From: Vitis vinifera
Lineage: Eukaryota > Streptophyta > Magnoliopsida > Vitales > Vitaceae
DNA length: 64,000 nt
Reading direction: 5' to 3'
Assembly: GCF_030704535.1 (NCBI RefSeq)
Contig: NC_081820.1
Span: 21,641,001-21,705,000, forward strand
Shown here: piece after piece, positions 60,256 to 64,000 of the stretch
Position numbering within the stretch: the first letter of the stretch is position 1
Layout: every line of letters begins with the position of its first letter
Position numbers and translations under genes: made by a program
The notes under the pieces: model-generated
What the model was told of the DNA's origin: nothing
The model's database searches: none
Seen by the model: the letters and a program-made list of their open reading frames with translations, nothing else

Positions 60256-62788
60256 AAATGTGTTTTATGAAAACATACATTAATTATTTTTAATCATTTT
60301 CATTTATTTTTGGAGGACTATTTAAAAAAATAATTGTTCACATGTGGAGAATGACTGAAAATAAGGTATCATAATAAAATTAAGTTATTTTTAAAAAATA
60401 TTCAAAAACATAGAAAATAGGTGGAGAATATTTCAAGTTCTAAATAAACTTTTATTCAAGAAGACATTAGAGAATTGTGTGTTAAAACATTTCCAACGTT
60501 CAATACCTATTTTTCCATGGAAAATAAGTTAAGCTTAAATGGTTACCATTATTTCTATCATTTTTGGAGCCATCAACCTACCAAAGTTCAATGCTTCTAT
60601 GTTGACACCTTGGCTCTGCCCTTGCAATAAATTCCTCTAAAAATAACCACCCACTTTTTCACGGAAAACAAGAATTTTTTTATTTTAAATTACGAACACT
60701 AATATTAAAAAATTCATAAATTAATTTTTTTAATAAAAATAATACTATTTTACTATATGTTATAAAACTATAAAGGTTTAGAGCTATGGATACTCTTTGG
60801 AGCTAATCAAGTAGTCCTCCTCCTTACATGTGAATCTCTATGCTTTCTTTCTTTTGGGATAAGTATAGATGCTAACCTATTTCAATATCTTCGTAAAAGT
60901 ATAATTGAATTTTATTGTTAAAAATAAATGATAATAATTAGAAATAATAATAATTAATAATATTTTGTTTAATATGTAACTAAGTAATGTTTTTCATTAT
61001 ATGTAATATTTAGTATAGAGTATTTTAGACTAGTTTTAATTCACTTTACAATTAATTGTGTCTCAATTTTAAAATCCAAATTAATCTTAAGAACTAGAAT
61101 GTATATTAAATAATTTAAAACATTAAGCTCACTTGATTTAGAATATATTTACTTAAAGTATAGTTGTATGCATAAGAGCAGTAGTAAAGTCATATCTCAT
61201 TATGTACCAACTTTGATATATTATTTCTAGTAGTAGTGGAATTTATTTTTGAGTTCCAAATTATTATTTTTAAATTATTAAAGTCATTAACAAGTCTAAA
61301 ACATTAAGCTTTGTTAGATTTAGAGTTTATTTACTTAGTAAAGTTGTGTAAAGAAGAAACTAGCTAACTCATTCATAATAAATTTGGTATGTGAATTTTT
61401 AATATTAATTAGATCAATTTCTAGTTTCATGACTTAGTAATAATTGAATCAATTTTGCTGAGTTTTAAGTATTTAAAAAATTAGTTGATTGCATATATCA
61501 AGTGTTTGATTGATTTGGAATTTATTTATTTAATGAAAAATACACAATTGCCAAAACTCAAGCCAAAGATCTTGAGTTATGTCTTGTAAGTTGTTTTTTC
61601 GGTCATCAAAGACAACAACGTTATCCTATCATTTAAGACAAATGCTTTAAACCAACATGGACATCCAAACATTTTTTTCAATAACATCCATTTTTCGGTG
61701 CCTATTTTTCTATGGCAAAAAAAATAAAAAATAAAAACCATGAAAGGAATTGGTCTAACATTCTACATTTCAATCCTTGTTAGACACATCAACAACCCCA
61801 CAATGTTTGAAGTTTCAATGCTGACACCTTCTTGGAAGATCCTTAATTCCCAATAATTCTTTTGCAAAAACTCATTTTTCATTGTTTGGTCCTTCTAATT
61901 GATACACCATAGACATTATTCCTCTTTGGCATATTTTGTGGAAAAATTTTTGGTGCATCTTTTTCCATGGAAAATTAGTAATGACAACCACCTAAGAATT
62001 AGGCAAGCCTTTCTACCCTTATCTCTATCCTTGTTGGATGCATCAACTACCCCACAATGTTTTGTTTTGACATTTCTATGTTCACACCTTCCTACTCTTT
62101 AAGTCTTATGAAAACAATAACAACCATTTTTCATTGAAAAAAAAATTCCTGAATTAAAGAATCACTCAAGCTATTTTTTGAATATTTCTTAAAGTCTTGC
62201 CGGTAGACATTGCCCCAAAAACCCCACCTAATATTTTTAATTGACACTTCCTAGACATTATTGTAATATTTTTACTAAAAACGCCATAATATTTTTAATT
62301 CTTTTGGTATAAAGTTACTTATCTTTTTAATGAGTCTAACATTATGAGTTTCACTAGATTTAGAGTTTGTTTGCTGGAAAAAAAAGTGTAACAAGAAAGA
62401 AAATTAAGAGAAAAAATAGAAAAAATAAAAAATAAATTTAAAATCAATAAATTATTTCTGTAAACTGCTTCAAACTCATTTAACTTATTTATTTATTTTA
62501 TATAAAATTAAACAATTTTAAAATATATAAATTTTTAACAAATTTTAATTATACTTGATTTTCTTAAAAAAAAATTCTTATTATTTTTTCTTCTTTCCTT
62601 CCTTATTACTTTCCGTAGTCATACAATCTTTCCGATCCGCAAGATCACAAACTTTGACACCTAGTACCTAAGTATTGAATAATTTTGTCAGAGATTAAAA
62701 TAAATAAATAAAACGCTCCATTTATTAAGAAGATGCAAAAGAAAGAGTAGAGCTCGTTCCTCACTCCTTTGCAAAAATTCCAAATCTA
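60256..62788. other. Spacer upstream of the second LRK10L1 gene; no gene
   Basis: Close match to 24,899-27,354, including diverged 245-bp monomers at about 61,560-61,800 and 61,960-62,070. The LRK10L1 promoter should lie at its right end. Confidence 0.65.
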
Positions 62789-63485
62789 ATGTCCATTGAG
62801 GGGCTCATCAGCAGCCTGCAGTACTGCAGAGGAGACTATCAGATGAGCATTTCCTTGAAAATGGTATTCCTCTATCTGTGTTGCTGCTTGACTGTAATAA
62901 TTAGTAGTTTTGCAGAGACTGGAGTGAGCCAAGATGAGTGCATGGTGTCACAGAGTTGCAGCCTCCAGGGCCCCCCCATCCTTTTCCCATTCCGGCTTAA
63001 AGGCCACCAGTACCCAGACCACTGTGGCTGCTCTTTGTTTGAGCTCTCCTGCACACAGAGGAATCAGACGATTCTAGAGCTGCCAGACTCAGTAAACCTC
63101 TTGGTGAAGGAAATAAATTACAGATCTAAGGAAATCCTTGTTCAGGACCCTGATAATTGCTTCCCAAGGCAGTTTCGTAATCTCCATTTAGCTTCCTCTC
63201 CCTTCCAGTTCTTGGATGATTACTCAGAGCCCCTCACCTTCTTCAAATGCCCTTCAAGAAACAGTACTACATATTATGATGGATCCTCTGTGTTACCCAT
63301 CCCTTGCCTTGGAGGGCCTGGCTTCCAAGTTTATGCTGCTTCTTCATTGGGAAACCCCAGTGACGCGTACCTACCATCTTGCAGCAAGATGTACAACGTC
63401 GCAGCAGCTCCTTATTTCGTTATTAGGTCACAGGTAAATGCTACTCAGCTGAAATGGACCAAGTTGCCACACTGCGAAGCAGAAG
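62789..63485 (+). CDS. LRK10L1-type receptor kinase, ectodomain exon; kinase exons beyond the window
   Basis: Unit 2 copy of the 27355-31020 gene. It has the same start options (62789, 62843 or 62861), the same signal peptide and the same donor (GAAG|GTAAGA) after 63485. The open frame without splicing would end at 63514. It encodes the Cys-rich GUB_WAK-like ectodomain, with all cysteines of the other copy kept. About 24 of 241 residues differ from that copy, concentrated after residue 60, and only three silent changes were seen. By analogy the membrane and kinase exons would lie about 1.8-2 kb downstream, outside the window, so the gene's integrity cannot be judged. Confidence 0.8.
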
Positions 63486-64000
63486 GTAAGACATGCAGCC
63501 CCACTGGAAATTAACTGTTGATATACTATCTCAAATCAAAAGTAGTTTTGTTAAAGGTGGTGTTTGTTTTTTTAACCTGAATATAACTTGAGACTTACAT
63601 CATTTGTTTTTATCTTTTTGTTCACTTATTACTTATTTTAAAAAAAATTTGATTGAATAAAAAGAACTAAAATCTTCTTCTAAATACTAAAATTAAATCA
63701 TAATAACTAATTTTTTTTTACTATTTAAAACTTAATAGAAATAAAATATTAAAAAAAACAAACAACTTAATAATTTAACACGATTAAATACTATTTAATC
63801 TTATGTTTTATTTAGAATTAAGTTTAAAAAATCAAATATTTCCTAAAAGTGCAATTGGTGATGTTTTTCTTCAAAATGCTTTCAATATAGTGTTTTTTCT
63901 AACAGTATTTTAAAGATAATCACTTAACAAAAAACATTAAATATGATTTTTTTTTATGTTTTTCAAATTTTACCAAATGTGTGAATTTTTTTCAAAAATA
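63486..64000 (+). other. Start of LRK10L1 intron 1 (unit 2)
   Basis: AT-rich, matching 28,052-28,590 with small indels. No other feature was seen. Confidence 0.6.

Larger units (their letters stand above)
35032..64000. repeat. Segmental duplication, unit 2 (continues past the window)
   Basis: Same order and orientation as unit 1: AT-rich flank, LRK10L2 copy, spacer repeats, LRK10L1 copy. It is longer because of a 1.2-kb TRIM and a 13.3-kb hAT insertion, each with a target duplication and an unfilled site in unit 1. Confidence 0.9.

Noticed and set aside
1..64000. CRISPR arrays, bacterial operons, tRNA or rRNA genes
   Set aside because: Nothing of the kind was seen. The window is plant nuclear DNA and the regular repeats are satellites and transposons.

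Overview
This window is eukaryotic nuclear DNA from a flowering plant. The evidence is large AT-rich introns with GT..AG borders, a plant-type MSH3 gene, LRK10L receptor kinases, and hAT, TRIM, LINE and MITE transposons. The receptor-kinase and MSH3 protein sequences look most like a woody eudicot such as grapevine (Vitis). That attribution comes from recalled family resemblance, not from a search. Most lone ORFs outside the gene models below are repeat read-through.

Layout. (1) 1010-9956, minus strand: a complete, apparently intact 12-exon MSH3 gene. A 648-bp MITE with a perfect 9-bp target-site duplication sits 169 bp upstream of its ATG. (2) 10.8-12.7 kb: AT-rich and pyrimidine-rich intergenic DNA. 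(3) 12.67-35.0 kb: unit 1 of a head-to-tail segmental duplication. It holds an intact LRK10L2-type receptor kinase on the minus strand (16962-20229) and, divergently, an LRK10L1-type receptor kinase on the plus strand (27355-31020). The unit ends in a 3.5-kb satellite array with a three-monomer, ~732-bp higher-order repeat. (4) From 35.03 kb to the window end: unit 2. Its LRK10L2 copy (39322-43644) is a pseudogene, broken by a TRIM retrotransposon in exon 1 and by a stop codon in the kinase glycine loop. Its LRK10L1 copy (62789 onward) runs off the window after the ectodomain exon.

Unit 2 is also split by a 13,335-bp hAT element (45766-59100). It has 12-bp terminal inverted repeats, a perfect 8-bp target-site duplication, and an empty site in unit 1. 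It encodes an intact three-exon, 671-aa BED/hATC transposase with a recognisable TATA box near the right end. It also carries intron-containing fragments of at least two unrelated host genes: a TSS/REC (clustered-mitochondria family) TPR gene and an ABCB transporter. A LINE remnant and some unidentified exon-like sequence are inside it too. It is therefore a giant gene-carrying hAT that may still be autonomous.

How it fits together: MSH3 is a housekeeping mismatch-repair gene beside a fast-evolving receptor-kinase cluster. The cluster has grown by tandem duplication within a spacer built of ~245-bp and ~130-bp repeat monomers, and later insertions hit only unit 2. The two LRK10L1 ectodomains differ by about 31 nonsynonymous and 3 synonymous changes by hand count, which suggests diversifying selection on the extracellular part. 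Splice sites and exon models were read by eye and carry the usual uncertainty.
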